A DNA stretch of 64,000 nucleotides from Variovorax ginsengisoli (GCF_030811835.1 NZ_JAUSRO010000004.1:62001-126000); one strand, 5' to 3'; positions 17,670-31,058 are shown, counted from the first letter of the stretch. Notes: generated by a model not told the origin, from the letters alone. Program-made: numbers and translations.

Positions 17670-18626
17670 TCAGCGGCCCAGCTGCATCTCTCGCAGCCGC
17701 TTGACGTCGCGTGCCGGCGGCAGGCCGAAGAAGCGGCTGTATTCGCGGTTGAACTGCGACTGGCTCTCGTAGCCCACGCGGTGCCCGGCGGTGGCGGCGT
17801 CCAGGTGTTCGCCGATCATCAGGCGGCGCGACTCCTGCAGCCGCAGCTGCTTCTGGAACTGCAGCGGGCTCATCGACGTGACCGCCTTGAAGTGCTGGTG
17901 CAGCGACGACACGCTCATGTGGATCGCATCCGCCAGATCGTCGATGCGCAGCGGCTCGCGAAAGCGTTGCGACAGCAGGCCGATCGCCTGCGCGATGCGC
18001 TGGCTGTGGCTGTCGACCCCGGCCATCTGGGCCAGGCGCCGGCCGTCGGGCGAGCGCATCAGGCGGTAGAGGATCTCGCGCGAAATCAGCGGTGCGAGCG
18101 CCGGCACGTCCTCGGGCGTGTCGAGCAGTTTGACCAGGCGCAGCACCGGGTCGAGCAGCGTGGTCGACAGCTCGCCGGTGAAGATGCCGCGCTCCGGCGC
18201 GCTGCCGGACGACGCGTCACCCTGGCCGAATTCGAGCGCGAGGGCCGCGATGTCCTTCGCGTCGAAGGCAAGGCGCAGGCCGAGGTACGGCGACTCGGGC
18301 GAGGCATCGATCACCTGCCCCGACACCGGCAGGTTCTGCGACGCCACGAGGTAGCGGCTGCCGTCGTAGATGTAGACCTCGTTGCCGAGCAGCACGCGCT
18401 TGCTGCCTTGCGCCAGCACGCAGAAGGCCGGCTCGTGCATGGCATGCACCGGGTGCTGCATCTGCGAAGCCCGTGCCAGCAGGAGCCGCGGGATGGCCGT
18501 CTCGTGCGCGCCATCCACCCGCGTCAGGCGGTCGATGGTCGCGGCCAGTTCGGCCCGCATCAGCGTGACCTGCATCTGGTCGACAGGGGCTTCGGCGCGC
18601 AGCGGGATAGGGGTGGATGTCAGCAT
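17670..18626 (-). CDS. AraC-family transcriptional regulator
   Basis: 318 residues. The N-terminal AraC_N (PF06719-type) domain spans about 40-190 (CVLAQGSKRVLLGNEVYIYDGSRYLVASQNLPVSGQVIDAS). Two helix-turn-helix units end the protein (IDDLADAIHMSVSSLHQHFKAVTSMSPLQFQKQLRLQESRRLM and AGHRVGYESQSQFNREYSRFFGLPPARDVKRLR). The ATG at 18626 gives a normal N-terminus; longer in-frame reading crosses the intergenic gap. Regulators of this subfamily often sit beside oxidoreductase or cyclophilin-like genes; here the only candidate target on the same strand is the cyclophilin-like gene. Confidence 0.9.
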   Translation of the reverse strand: MLTSTPIPLRAEAPVDQMQVTLMRAELAATIDRLTRVDGAHETAIPRLLLARASQMQHPVHAMHEPAFCVLAQGSKRVLLGNEVYIYDGSRYLVASQNLPVSGQVIDASPESPYLGLRLAFDAKDIAALALEFGQGDASSGSAPERGIFTGELSTTLLDPVLRLVKLLDTPEDVPALAPLISREILYRLMRSPDGRRLAQMAGVDSHSQRIAQAIGLLSQRFREPLRIDDLADAIHMSVSSLHQHFKAVTSMSPLQFQKQLRLQESRRLMIGEHLDAATAGHRVGYESQSQFNREYSRFFGLPPARDVKRLREMQLGR

Positions 18627-18764
18627 GGACCGGAGCTTAGGCGGCGCGACGGCGCTTGTCTCTAGCCTGGCGCGCTCGGCGGACGATCGTGCAAACATCG
18701 GCAACGATCCTGCAAAGGGCGATGGCGCGACGATGACGCGACGATCACGCGACAATGGCCCGGC

Positions 18765-19184
18765 ATGCCGATTCAAGGAGATCCCCCGCCCCCACGCCCT
18801 GTGGCCCGGCCCCTGCCGCGGGTCGCGCGCTGGCTGCTGCTCGCCTTCGCCGGCCTGTGCCTGGTGCTGGCCGTCATCGGCGTGATCCTGCCCGGCATGC
18901 CCGCCACCGTCTTCCTGCTGATGGCCGCCTGGGCCGCGGCACGCAGCTCGCCCCGGCTGCATGCGTGGCTGCTGGGCCACCGCCTGTTCGGCCCGATGCT
19001 GCGCGACTGGGAGAACGGCCACTGCGTGAGCCGCCGCGCCAAGTGGAGCGCCGCGGTCGCCATGACGTTCTGCGCCGTTTTCCTGGCGTGGACCGCTCCC
19101 CGCCCCTGGATCGCCGCCGTCGGCATCGGCTGCATGGCCGTCGTGCTGGTGTGGCTGTGGCGGCGACCCGAGCCGCAGGGCTGA
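18765..19184 (+). CDS. DUF454 (YbaN-like) inner-membrane protein
   Basis: 139 residues with a basic, Pro-rich N-terminus and three or four hydrophobic segments. The family core is clear: GLCLVLAVIGVILPGMPATVFLLMAAWAAARSSPRLHAWLLGHRLFGPMLRDWENG. Function is unknown. The gene stands alone, divergent from the AraC gene and converging on the ModA-like gene with 24 bp between stops. Confidence 0.85.
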   Translation: MPIQGDPPPPRPVARPLPRVARWLLLAFAGLCLVLAVIGVILPGMPATVFLLMAAWAAARSSPRLHAWLLGHRLFGPMLRDWENGHCVSRRAKWSAAVAMTFCAVFLAWTAPRPWIAAVGIGCMAVVLVWLWRRPEPQG

Positions 19185-19208
19185 TCCGGTTGCCGGCGGA
19201 CGGGCGAA

Positions 19209-20036
19209 CTACCTGTCCGTGACGGGCTCCAGCCCGGTCTTGGCGATGGTGGGCGCTGCTGCCGGCGACGCCAGGTATCGGATCAGTTCCGCCGCCGCCG
19301 CGGGTTGCGTCGACGCCGTTGCCACACCAGCCGAGAACACCGTGACGCGCTGCACCTCCGCCGGCAGCGGGCCGATGTAGTCGATGCCCTCGATCGGCAG
19401 CAGCTCGCTCACCTGCTGCAGGCCCAAGGCCGCGTCACCTCGCGCCACCACGGTGCCCACGCGCTCGCTCAGGATGCGCCGGCTCTTGGGCTTGACCTGT
19501 GCCTCGATGCCGAGGTTCTTCAGCAGCTCGATTTCGTAGTAGGTGCCGCTCGCGCTGGCCGAGTAGGCGATCGACGGCGCCGCCAACAACGTGCGCTTGA
19601 GCGCGTCGACCGTTGAGATGTCCGGCCGGGGCGCGCCGCGTTTCACGGCGAAGCCGATCGACGAGCGCACCAGGTCGACCTGGCTGCCGGCGACAACCTT
19701 GCCGTCCTTCACCAGCGCGTCGAGCGCCGAGCGCGCAAGGATCACGACGTCCGCCGGCTCGCCGCGCCCGAGGCGGCTCGGGATCGAGTCGGCGGCGTTG
19801 CCCATGGACGCGCCATAGGCGGTCTTCACCGTGTGGCCTGTCCGCTTCTCGAAGTCCGGGCGCAGCTCGTTGTAGGCGGCGGTGAAGCCGCCCGAGGTCA
19901 TCACGTGGATGTCGGTGCCGGCGGGCTTGCTGCCGAGGCCGGTGCAGCCGGCGAGCGCGAGGGCGCCGGCCAGCAGTGCGAGGCGGCGAGTGATCGGGCG
20001 CGTTGTCGGGCGCGTGATCGAAGCAGTGGGTGCCAT
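19209..20036 (-). CDS. ModA-like molybdate/solute-binding lipoprotein
   Basis: 275 residues with lipoprotein signal ending LALAGC (Cys31). The mature part follows the ModA pattern: IHVMTSGGFTAAYNELRPDFEKRTGH, ADVVILARSALDALVKDG and SGTYYEIELLKNLGI. ModA proteins bind molybdate or tungstate for an ABC importer, but no modB or modC lies here. Orphan ModA-like proteins of this subgroup are common in Burkholderiales and may bind other ligands. Two Ser/Thr positions typical for oxyanion binding are plausible (Ser at TSGG, Ser at YSASASG) but were not aligned. Confidence 0.8.
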   Translation of the reverse strand: MAPTASITRPTTRPITRRLALLAGALALAGCTGLGSKPAGTDIHVMTSGGFTAAYNELRPDFEKRTGHTVKTAYGASMGNAADSIPSRLGRGEPADVVILARSALDALVKDGKVVAGSQVDLVRSSIGFAVKRGAPRPDISTVDALKRTLLAAPSIAYSASASGTYYEIELLKNLGIEAQVKPKSRRILSERVGTVVARGDAALGLQQVSELLPIEGIDYIGPLPAEVQRVTVFSAGVATASTQPAAAAELIRYLASPAAAPTIAKTGLEPVTDR

Positions 20037-20155
20037 GGTGTCTCCAGGTCGTTGATTGCTTGATGGGTCTGGCCATCGTAGGCAGGCAAGCTGTCAAACA
20101 GCCGGCACCGGGACGAGGGTTATCCCGGGACGCTCACGGCGCGTGGGCGCTGTGG

Positions 20156-21529
20156 CTAGGCGCGCGCGGCCTCATCCCAAGCCGCGAGCAGGTCCGGCCG
20201 GCGCAGGCGCTGCAGCGCCTGCCGCAGGTGCGGGTGGTTCGCCACGCGGGCGAGCAGTTGCTGCTTCTGCCGCGGCGTGAGCCCGCTGGCCAGGATCGGC
20301 GCCAGCCACTGCCGGCCGGCCTCGGCCGCCACGTCGCGCACCACCTTCGACGCGCCAGCCACCTGCAGGCCCAGCGCGTTGCAGAAGGCCTGCAGCCGGG
20401 CCGGGTTGAAGATCGGCTCCGCGTGCTGCATCTGCCCATCCGGCATCAGCAAAAGGGCATGGCCGCGCGCGCCGGCGTAGAGGAATGTCGCCGTGATGTC
20501 ATAGGCCGGCGCCAATTCGGCGTGGCGCCGGTCGCGGTAGATCAGGCCCAGGTTCTTCAGGTGCATGTCGGCGTTGCCGAGCAGTTCGTTGACCTCGATG
20601 CGGCGCAGCAGCTCGTGCACCGCCGGCTCGCCGCACTGCGGCAGGCCCAGCAGCACGGCCGCGATGGCGAGGTACGACTCGGTGTACTTGTGCTCGGGCG
20701 GCTTGCCGAAGACCTGCGCGAAATCCTCGAAATGGATCTTGTCGCCATGGTCGCGGTCGAAGCGCGTGACCGCCAGGAACTGGCCGTCGACCTCGTCGCC
20801 CAGGTCGTAGCGGTGCGGTGCCGTCAGCGCCGTCATCGGCACCAGCTCGAAGCGACACACGTCGACGCCAGCCAGGCCGGCCAGCGTCATGCCCAGGTTC
20901 TCGAGCTGCGGCATGCGCGGGTATTCGGCCGACGGCAGCTTGGCGATGATGGCGGCGTCGCCCTGCGAGGTGCGGCCGACGAAGCGGCCTTCGGCATTGC
21001 GGTTGACGCCGATCTTGGGCTGCACGCCGGAGATCGACAGCGCGTCCTGAAAAGGCTCCGACCAGACGGAGGCTTCGAGCGCGTCCTGGTTCTGCGTGAC
21101 CAGGCGCTGCAGCGTGTCGCGGGAGATGTCTTCCCACTCTGCCGTGACCGCGCCCGGCATGTTCTTGCCGCAGGCCGCGATCATGGCCATGTGGTCCATC
21201 GGATCGATGGCCGCCTCTTCTGCCACGAAGCGACGGAAGATGCCTTCGGGCAGCAGGTTCTGGAAGAACGGCGGCAGCTGGGCGTCGCCCTTGCTGCCGG
21301 TCGTGCTGTTGAATTCGGGCCGGGTCACGTCGAGCCAGAAGGACTGTTGCTGCGCCGGGTCGTCCGCGCGCATCGACTCCGACAGCACGTCGGCCTCGGC
21401 CCAGGGGATGCGGGCATAGGCCTCGTCGGCGACGAAGCGCAGGATCGGCGGCAGACCGGGCTGCTCGTACTTGAACAGGCAGCCGATGCGCCGGCCATGC
21501 AGCTTGATGACCAGGACGGGCACGTTCAT
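20156..21529 (-). CDS. hipA: HipA-type serine/threonine kinase toxin
   Basis: 457 residues, close to E. coli HipA. The autophosphorylated P-loop-like segment SISGVQPK is at 165-172, the catalytic loop NADMHLKN at 319-326 and the metal-binding YDI (DFG equivalent) at 343-345. HipA phosphorylates glutamyl-tRNA synthetase or a related target and causes growth arrest when free of HipB. It overlaps hipB by 4 bp, and all key residues appear intact. The target in this subfamily is not known. Confidence 0.9.
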   Translation of the reverse strand: MNVPVLVIKLHGRRIGCLFKYEQPGLPPILRFVADEAYARIPWAEADVLSESMRADDPAQQQSFWLDVTRPEFNSTTGSKGDAQLPPFFQNLLPEGIFRRFVAEEAAIDPMDHMAMIAACGKNMPGAVTAEWEDISRDTLQRLVTQNQDALEASVWSEPFQDALSISGVQPKIGVNRNAEGRFVGRTSQGDAAIIAKLPSAEYPRMPQLENLGMTLAGLAGVDVCRFELVPMTALTAPHRYDLGDEVDGQFLAVTRFDRDHGDKIHFEDFAQVFGKPPEHKYTESYLAIAAVLLGLPQCGEPAVHELLRRIEVNELLGNADMHLKNLGLIYRDRRHAELAPAYDITATFLYAGARGHALLLMPDGQMQHAEPIFNPARLQAFCNALGLQVAGASKVVRDVAAEAGRQWLAPILASGLTPRQKQQLLARVANHPHLRQALQRLRRPDLLAAWDEAARA

Positions 21530-21834
21530 CGGCGGCCTTCCTTGAGGCGCGCCAGCCGCTGCTGGACGGCCGACAGCGCATGCGTCGGGCTGCCCTCGGC
21601 GGATGTGCGCAGTTCGGGCAGGCCGCGCTCGAGCGCGCGGGGCACGGTGACCAGGTCGAGCCGCAGCACGTCCATCACGGCCAGCAGCGTCGACACCTGC
21701 ACGTCGTTGCCCTTGAGCAGGCGGTAGACGGCCTGGCGACTGACGCCGGCCTTCTCGGTCAGCGCCTGTCGCGTCAGACCGCTCGCCTGCCGGGCCGCTT
21801 CCAGACGGTCGGCCAGTTCCAGCAAGGTGCTCAT
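21526..21834 (-). CDS. hipB: HipB-type XRE antitoxin
   Basis: 102 residues with an XRE helix-turn-helix at about 8-65 (LADRLEAARQASGLTRQALTEKAGVSRQAVYRLLKGNDVQVSTLLAVMDVL). First gene of the pair and overlaps the start of hipA by 4 bp, so it is translated first and coupled. It should neutralise HipA and repress the operon. No clear Shine-Dalgarno site precedes the ATG: the sequence upstream is occupied by an inverted repeat that starts 4 bp away. Confidence 0.88.
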   Translation of the reverse strand: MSTLLELADRLEAARQASGLTRQALTEKAGVSRQAVYRLLKGNDVQVSTLLAVMDVLRLDLVTVPRALERGLPELRTSAEGSPTHALSAVQQRLARLKEGRR

Positions 21835-21837
21835 GAT

Positions 21838-21934
21838 GTTGCGTATTCGATTATTTATTCAAAATCTTATCGTATATGCAACGCAATGACGTTGCGAATT
21901 CAATGCATTTCATATTTTCTTATCGTATTCGATA
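21838..21934. promoter_or_regulatory. hipBA operator cluster (three inverted repeats)
   Basis: Three inverted repeats lie in the AT-rich gap upstream of hipB. (1) GTTGCGTATTCGAT at 21838-21851 pairs with ATCGTATATGCAAC at 21869-21882 (12 of 14 positions). (2) GCAACG/CGTTGC at 21878-21895. (3) TATCG-TATT-CGATA at 21921-21934. E. coli HipB binds TATCC-N8-GGATA; site 3 is similar with a shorter spacer. The cluster is a good candidate for cooperative repression by HipB. The promoter itself was not identified. Confidence 0.55.
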
Positions 21935-22111
21935 CATTTCAATCCAACATCCTGGGTTGTTGGCGGAAGTCACGCGCCTCCACCGAGGCCGCATTCCCAT
22001 CAGAAGCCGCCGATCCGCTTGCTTTCCTACGCCGGTACGCGCCCTGGGCGTGCGCAGCGCGGCCTGCCCGCTGTCGACCATGTCGGCCTACGCACTGAAC
22101 ACGGTGAACCC

Positions 22112-22225
22112 ATGAAAAATCTCCTCCTCGCTGCTGCCCTCGGCCTGACGGCATTCGCGCTGGCCGCCTGCGACCCCACACCCCAAACACCGAAGACCGC
22201 GACGACCCCGGCGGTGATGACTTGA
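22112..22225 (+). CDS. 37-residue lipoprotein
   Basis: The ATG at 22112 begins MKNLLLAAALGLTAFALAAC, a lipoprotein signal with lipobox LAAC at residue 20, followed by a 17-residue Pro/Thr-rich tail. Its TGA overlaps the ATG of the next gene by one base, so the two are probably coupled. Very short entericidin-like lipoproteins are common in proteobacteria, but no family is recognised for this one. Confidence 0.6.
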   Translation: MKNLLLAAALGLTAFALAACDPTPQTPKTATTPAVMT

Positions 22226-23278
22226 TGACGAACAAGGCCCTCATCGTCGGCGTCAGCGGCGTCATCGGCAATGCCCTGTCAGAGCACCTGCTCGGCCAGG
22301 GCTGGTCCGTCCACGGGCTCTCGCGCGGGCGCACCGCCGTCGCGTCGGGCTGCGTGCCCCTCGTCGCCGACCTCACGAACCCGGCGCAGCTGCACGACGT
22401 GCTGCACGGCCTGGACGTCAACCGCGTGTTCTTCGCCGCCTGGTCACGCCAGGCGAACGAAAAAGAGAACATCCGCGTCAACGGCGCCATCGTGCGCAAC
22501 GTGCTCGACGCCGTCGGCCCCTCGCTGCGCGGCGGCCATGCGGCGCTGGTCACCGGCCTGAAGCATTACCTCGGCCCCTTCGAGGCGTACGCGACCGGTG
22601 CCGTGCCCATGACGCCCTTCCGCGAGGAACAGGGACGCCAGCCCGTCGACAACTTCTATTACGAGCAGGAAGACCGCCTGTTCGAAGCGGCGGAGCGCCA
22701 CGGCTTCGGCTGGAGCGTGCACCGGCCGCACACCATCATCGGCTTCGCTGTCGGCAACGCGATGAACATGGGCGTGACGCTCGCCGTGTACGCGACGCTG
22801 TGCAAAGCCATCGGCCAGCCCTTCGTGTTCCCCGGCTCGGCGGCGCAGTGGGACAGCCTCACCGACATGACCGATGCGCGGCTGCTGGCGCGGCACCTGG
22901 AATGGGCGTCGACGAGCGAAGGCGGCCGCAACGAAGACTTCAACGTCGTGAACGGCGACATCTTCCGCTGGAAGTGGCTGTGGCCGCGGCTGGCCGACTA
23001 CTTCGGCGTCGAGGCGGCGCCCTTCGACGGAACGACCCGGCCCCTGGCCGACCGCATGGCCGATGCACCCGCGCAGTGGGCCGACATCGCCGCGAAGCAC
23101 CAGCTGCGCGAGCCGGACATCGGCAAGCTCGCCTCCTGGTGGCACACCGACGCCGACCTCGGCCGGCCGATGGAAGTGCTGGCCGACATGACCAAGAGCC
23201 GCAAGGCCGGTTTCCTCGACTTCCAGAGCACGCCGGACGCGTTCTTCGACCTGTTCCAGCGGCTCGAGGCCGAGCGGA

Positions 23279-23295
<17 letters not shown>
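22225..23295 (+). CDS. PRISE-type SDR reductase
   Basis: 356 residues. Rossmann nucleotide-binding motif VGVSGVIG at 9-16, and the sequence features of progesterone-5beta-reductase/iridoid-synthase-like (PRISE) proteins: VTGLKHYLGPFE with the catalytic Lys and NFYYEQEDRLFE with the Tyr. These reduce activated C=C bonds of enones with NADPH. The start ATG is chosen over a TTG three bases upstream because it matches the family N-terminus and overlaps the lipoprotein stop. It converges on lhr with a 17-bp overlap. The natural substrate is not known. Confidence 0.87.
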
Positions 23296-27682
<4,387 letters not shown>

Positions 27683-28102
27683 AGGCTCACCAACTTAGGG
27701 CCAACACGACCATTTCAAGCCATAACCATTCAATGCCAGTGGCCCCTACCAATTTTCATGCCCAGCTTGAAAGTCAACAAATGACGAAGCGCAATCAACT
27801 TCAAAGTTCAACGAACGACGATTCTTCGGCTCAACCACCCCGAACTTCATTCTCGGACGTTCTGCCTTGCATTCGTGAAAAATTCGCCATGAAAAAGGCT
27901 GTTGGAAAACCCCTCTTGGCAATCTTCGTGACACACTGTATCTTTCGTCAACTAGTGTCATACGAAAAATCCGTGCGGCACCCATATCAGAGTCCGCAAC
28001 CGCACCAGTTATTCTGCCGAAATAATCAGCAAGACTGATGCAGTTGATTTGCGAGACATTCGGCTTCCGCAAAAGCTAAGCGAACCTCATCCAGGAGCCA
28101 AT
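27683..28102. other. AT-rich leader of the hamAB operon, no confident gene
   Basis: 420 bp between lhr and hamA. Open frames of 121 codons (+ strand) and 108 codons (- strand) overlap here, but neither has a recognisable family or a convincing ribosome site, so both were left out. It holds the probable hamAB promoter at 27916-27944 and an inverted repeat over it. Confidence 0.5.
27916..27944 (+). promoter_or_regulatory. sigma70-type promoter of hamAB
   Basis: TTGGCA (27916-27921), a 17-bp spacer and TATCTT (27939-27944), about 160 bp upstream of the hamA start. An inverted repeat TGACAC (27929-27934) / GTGTCA (27955-27960) surrounds the -10 and could be an operator. Good fit to the consensus, no experimental support. 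Confidence 0.5.
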
Positions 28103-28960
28103 TTGAAATCGTACGACCATGTTCCAGAGCGGCTTCTGACCTGTTTACATGACTCGCAAGATGGCCCATTTTCCATCTCCGCATACTGTGCAGGCTTCGA
28201 GGTAGAGCAATGGCGGTGCGATGCGTTCGCCGACCATGCAATGGAATGGATCGCCGATTATGCCTTAATTGAAGAGGAGCTTCGGGTTTCGCACACCAAC
28301 ATGTACATTCGACTAAAAGAAGCGGCGGCCCGCGTCTACAAAAGCGAAAACTACAATAAAAGGGGCGAGCTTGGAGAAATCACCCTTCATGCGATATGCC
28401 GGGACTACTTTAAAACAATTCCGTTTGCGCCACGCGTTTTTTACCTGACCGCCTCAAATGATGTGGTTAAGTCGTTTGACATGGTTCATGTTCGATATGA
28501 TGAGAACGACGGAGTTGAACTGTGGCTAGGAGAAGCCAAATTTTATACCGACCCAAAGCAGGCAATCGCGTCAGCCATCCAGTCAATAAGCACACACATA
28601 GAGGCTGGTTTTCTAAAAAATGAAAAGCTTTTGCTAGGCCCGCAAATCTCAAAAAACGTCCCGCACTACGAGAAGATCAGAAAACTACTGTCGCGCCAGA
28701 CGTCGCTAGATAAACTATTTGAAGCCGCCGTCTTCCCCATCTGCATAGTCTGCGATAGCGCAGCCGTCATGGGCCACACCGCACAAAGTAAAAAATACTT
28801 GGGAGAAGTAAGAAAGGAGATCGAGGCACTCAGATCAACACTCCTCGCCTCTGGATTGAGCGGAAAAATTCGAATGACCCTCATATACGTTCCGATTAAA
28901 TCCAAGACAGCCCTGGCACTCGCGTTCGACAAAAGACTCAAGGGTTTAGCACATGGTTAG
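28103..28960 (+). CDS. hamA: Hachiman protein HamA (DUF1837 nuclease)
   Basis: 285 residues from a TTG with AGGAG five bases upstream; a TTG at 28049 would add 18 residues but has no such site. The DUF1837 core is clear: RGELGEITLHAICRDYF at about 88-104, SFDMVHV at 124-130 and LWLGEAKFY at 140-148, giving the Asp126...Glu144-x-Lys146 of a PD-(D/E)xK nuclease. HamA is the effector of Hachiman and is held by the HamB helicase until infection. It overlaps hamB by 8 bp. Codon use is far more AT-rich than in the flanks. Confidence 0.88.
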   Translation: MKSYDHVPERLLTCLHDSQDGPFSISAYCAGFEVEQWRCDAFADHAMEWIADYALIEEELRVSHTNMYIRLKEAAARVYKSENYNKRGELGEITLHAICRDYFKTIPFAPRVFYLTASNDVVKSFDMVHVRYDENDGVELWLGEAKFYTDPKQAIASAIQSISTHIEAGFLKNEKLLLGPQISKNVPHYEKIRKLLSRQTSLDKLFEAAVFPICIVCDSAAVMGHTAQSKKYLGEVRKEIEALRSTLLASGLSGKIRMTLIYVPIKSKTALALAFDKRLKGLAHG

Positions 28961-31058
28961 TCAACAACAGTGGGCGAATTTGTCAAATCTTTCTGGCGAC
29001 ACGCTTAAACACAGCGTGTTTGCCTTAATGCAGAAAGCCGCCGCAAGAATCCATAAAGGAGAAAGCGACGACCCAACTTTGTTAGAGATTATTCCCCGGC
29101 TCGCCGATTTAATCGCCAACAAAAAAGAACTCTTATCATTTGAGCAAGCATTTAGTTCACTGGCGCGAGCGACTGGACTTTGGAACTATATCGACAAGGA
29201 AAAAGCCGACACAGCAGATGCCATAGTTGCGGAGACGGTAACCCTGCCCGAGCTTGACGGCATTACGCTTCATAGAGAACAAGTCGTAGCGCTAACAGAC
29301 TTGCTGGCCGGGCAGAACTTAATCCTAAGCGCGCCAACGAGCTTTGGAAAAAGTCTTCTTATTGACGCATTGCTTGCATCAGGCAAATACAAGCGAGTCG
29401 CAATAGTTCTCCCAACAATCTCCTTGTTGGACGAGTTTCGGCGAAGATTGAGGCGAAGATTTGCACACGCCTTCGAAGTAATCATGCATCCTGGAGAAAT
29501 CCCGAGTAAAGACGCGAAAGTCATATTCCTGGGGACACAAGAGAGACTAATTAATAGAGCTGACTTGGGGAAGCTAGACCTTACAGTAGTCGATGAATTC
29601 TACAAGCTTGATTCAGGGCGGAAGGACGATAGGAGCGTGACGCTAAATGCGGCCGTTTACAAGCTTCTGAGCCGCTCGCGCCAGTTCTTCTTTTTAGGCC
29701 CCAACATCGATGGCGTTCAATTTTCCACCGAGGGTCGATGGAAATTTAGCTTCTTGAAAACGAGATTTTCAACAGTTGCAGTAGATACGTATGATTTGTC
29801 CGACATTAAAGACAAAGCAACTCGACTCTTCGATGAAGTCGGGGAAGAAAAAAATTGGCCTGCATTAGTTTTTGTTTCTTCGCCTTCCAAAGCAAATATT
29901 CTGTCTGCCAAAGCGGCTCAAGAGATGGCCGTCTCGAATGGAGGTGCTGATTTTTCTTCATGGCTCGCCGCTAACGTTGGCCAAGGTTGGTCATTGGTCG
30001 AAACGGTCAAGTATGGATTTGCAATACATCACGGGAGACTTCCAAGAGCGATCGCATCGCATATGGTTCGTCTTTTTAACAATTCCCAGCTTCCGGTGTT
30101 ATTTTGCACTTCAACCTTGATAGAGGGAGTCAATACAGCAGCCAAGACTGTGCTCATTTTTGACAAAAAGATAAATCACGCGGACTTTGACTTTTTTACT
30201 TTTTCCAATATCAAAGGGCGCGCAGGACGATTAGGCCAGCATCACGTCGGGAAAGTTTTCCTTTTTAACGATCCGCCGGAAAGAGTGACCACTGATGTCT
30301 CGCCAACTTTGTTCGGTGATGACGATGACGCGCCCGACGACTATGTTGTTCATCTGGACGAACTTGAGACAACGAGATCCATTGACTCACGCGTTGCGGC
30401 GTTAAAGATATCTTTAGGCTTAGACGCCTCTGGTTTGAGGCTTGCTGCATCGATTGGCCTTGAAAAGGCTCTGGCACTCAAAGGGCACGTCGCAGCAGCC
30501 CTAAAGGATGGCCACCCTCTGGCATGGAGCTCTTATCCACGCTATAACGAAATTCAAGCCGTTTTGGAGGTTATATGCAAAATTAAACGGGCTGGTGAGT
30601 TCGGGGCGTTCACTCCCAAAGCGCTCACCTACTTCATTAACACGCTGAGACTGACGCAGTCGATGCGGGAATTTTTGGTCAAATACGATGGCGGATACAC
30701 GGGCAAGCCAGAGGACCGTGACAACATTTTCAAGTTTTTGCGAGCCTGTGAATATGGCTTGGTTCAATGGTTTGCAGTTGTAGAGATTTTTGTTAGGCAG
30801 GAGCAACCTGATGCTGACTATAGCGTCTTCCTCGAAGGTCTTAGTCGATGGTTTAAAGCCGAGGAACTAAAAAATCTAGACGAGGAAGGCATACCAATTC
30901 AAATTTCTGAGCGTTTTCACAAGGGCGAGAACAAAGCCGAGTTGACCAAAAAATTAGCAGCCGCGGCGATTTCTCGCTCACGCTCTCTCTCGCCTTTTGA
31001 ACGCGACTGGGTCCTTGCGGCACTGGATATAGATGAGCAGGGCCGCCCTCTATTATGA
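28953..31058 (+). CDS. hamB: Hachiman helicase HamB
   Basis: 701 residues. An N-terminal helical region of about 100 residues precedes a superfamily 2 helicase: Q-region LHREQVVAL, Walker A SAPTSFGKS (126-134), motif II VVDEF (212-216, DEFY in place of DEAH), motif IV-V VLFCTSTLIEGVN, and motif VI NIKGRAGRLGQ (419-429). A C-terminal helical part of about 200 residues has no named domain. HamB senses or unwinds DNA and controls HamA. It overlaps hamA by 8 bp, so the two are co-translated. All helicase motifs look intact. Confidence 0.87.
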   Translation: MVSQQQWANLSNLSGDTLKHSVFALMQKAAARIHKGESDDPTLLEIIPRLADLIANKKELLSFEQAFSSLARATGLWNYIDKEKADTADAIVAETVTLPELDGITLHREQVVALTDLLAGQNLILSAPTSFGKSLLIDALLASGKYKRVAIVLPTISLLDEFRRRLRRRFAHAFEVIMHPGEIPSKDAKVIFLGTQERLINRADLGKLDLTVVDEFYKLDSGRKDDRSVTLNAAVYKLLSRSRQFFFLGPNIDGVQFSTEGRWKFSFLKTRFSTVAVDTYDLSDIKDKATRLFDEVGEEKNWPALVFVSSPSKANILSAKAAQEMAVSNGGADFSSWLAANVGQGWSLVETVKYGFAIHHGRLPRAIASHMVRLFNNSQLPVLFCTSTLIEGVNTAAKTVLIFDKKINHADFDFFTFSNIKGRAGRLGQHHVGKVFLFNDPPERVTTDVSPTLFGDDDDAPDDYVVHLDELETTRSIDSRVAALKISLGLDASGLRLAASIGLEKALALKGHVAAALKDGHPLAWSSYPRYNEIQAVLEVICKIKRAGEFGAFTPKALTYFINTLRLTQSMREFLVKYDGGYTGKPEDRDNIFKFLRACEYGLVQWFAVVEIFVRQEQPDADYSVFLEGLSRWFKAEELKNLDEEGIPIQISERFHKGENKAELTKKLAAAAISRSRSLSPFERDWVLAALDIDEQGRPLL

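Noticed and set aside
20037-20155. Possible riboswitch upstream of the ModA-like gene (CCGGGA/TCCCGG hairpin)
   Set aside because: The stem is only 6 bp, lies over 60 bp from the start and shows no conserved Moco/Tuco riboswitch pattern.
28103-31058. A wholly new defence system
   Set aside because: The gene pair matches the DUF1837 nuclease plus SF2 helicase layout of Hachiman, which is already described.
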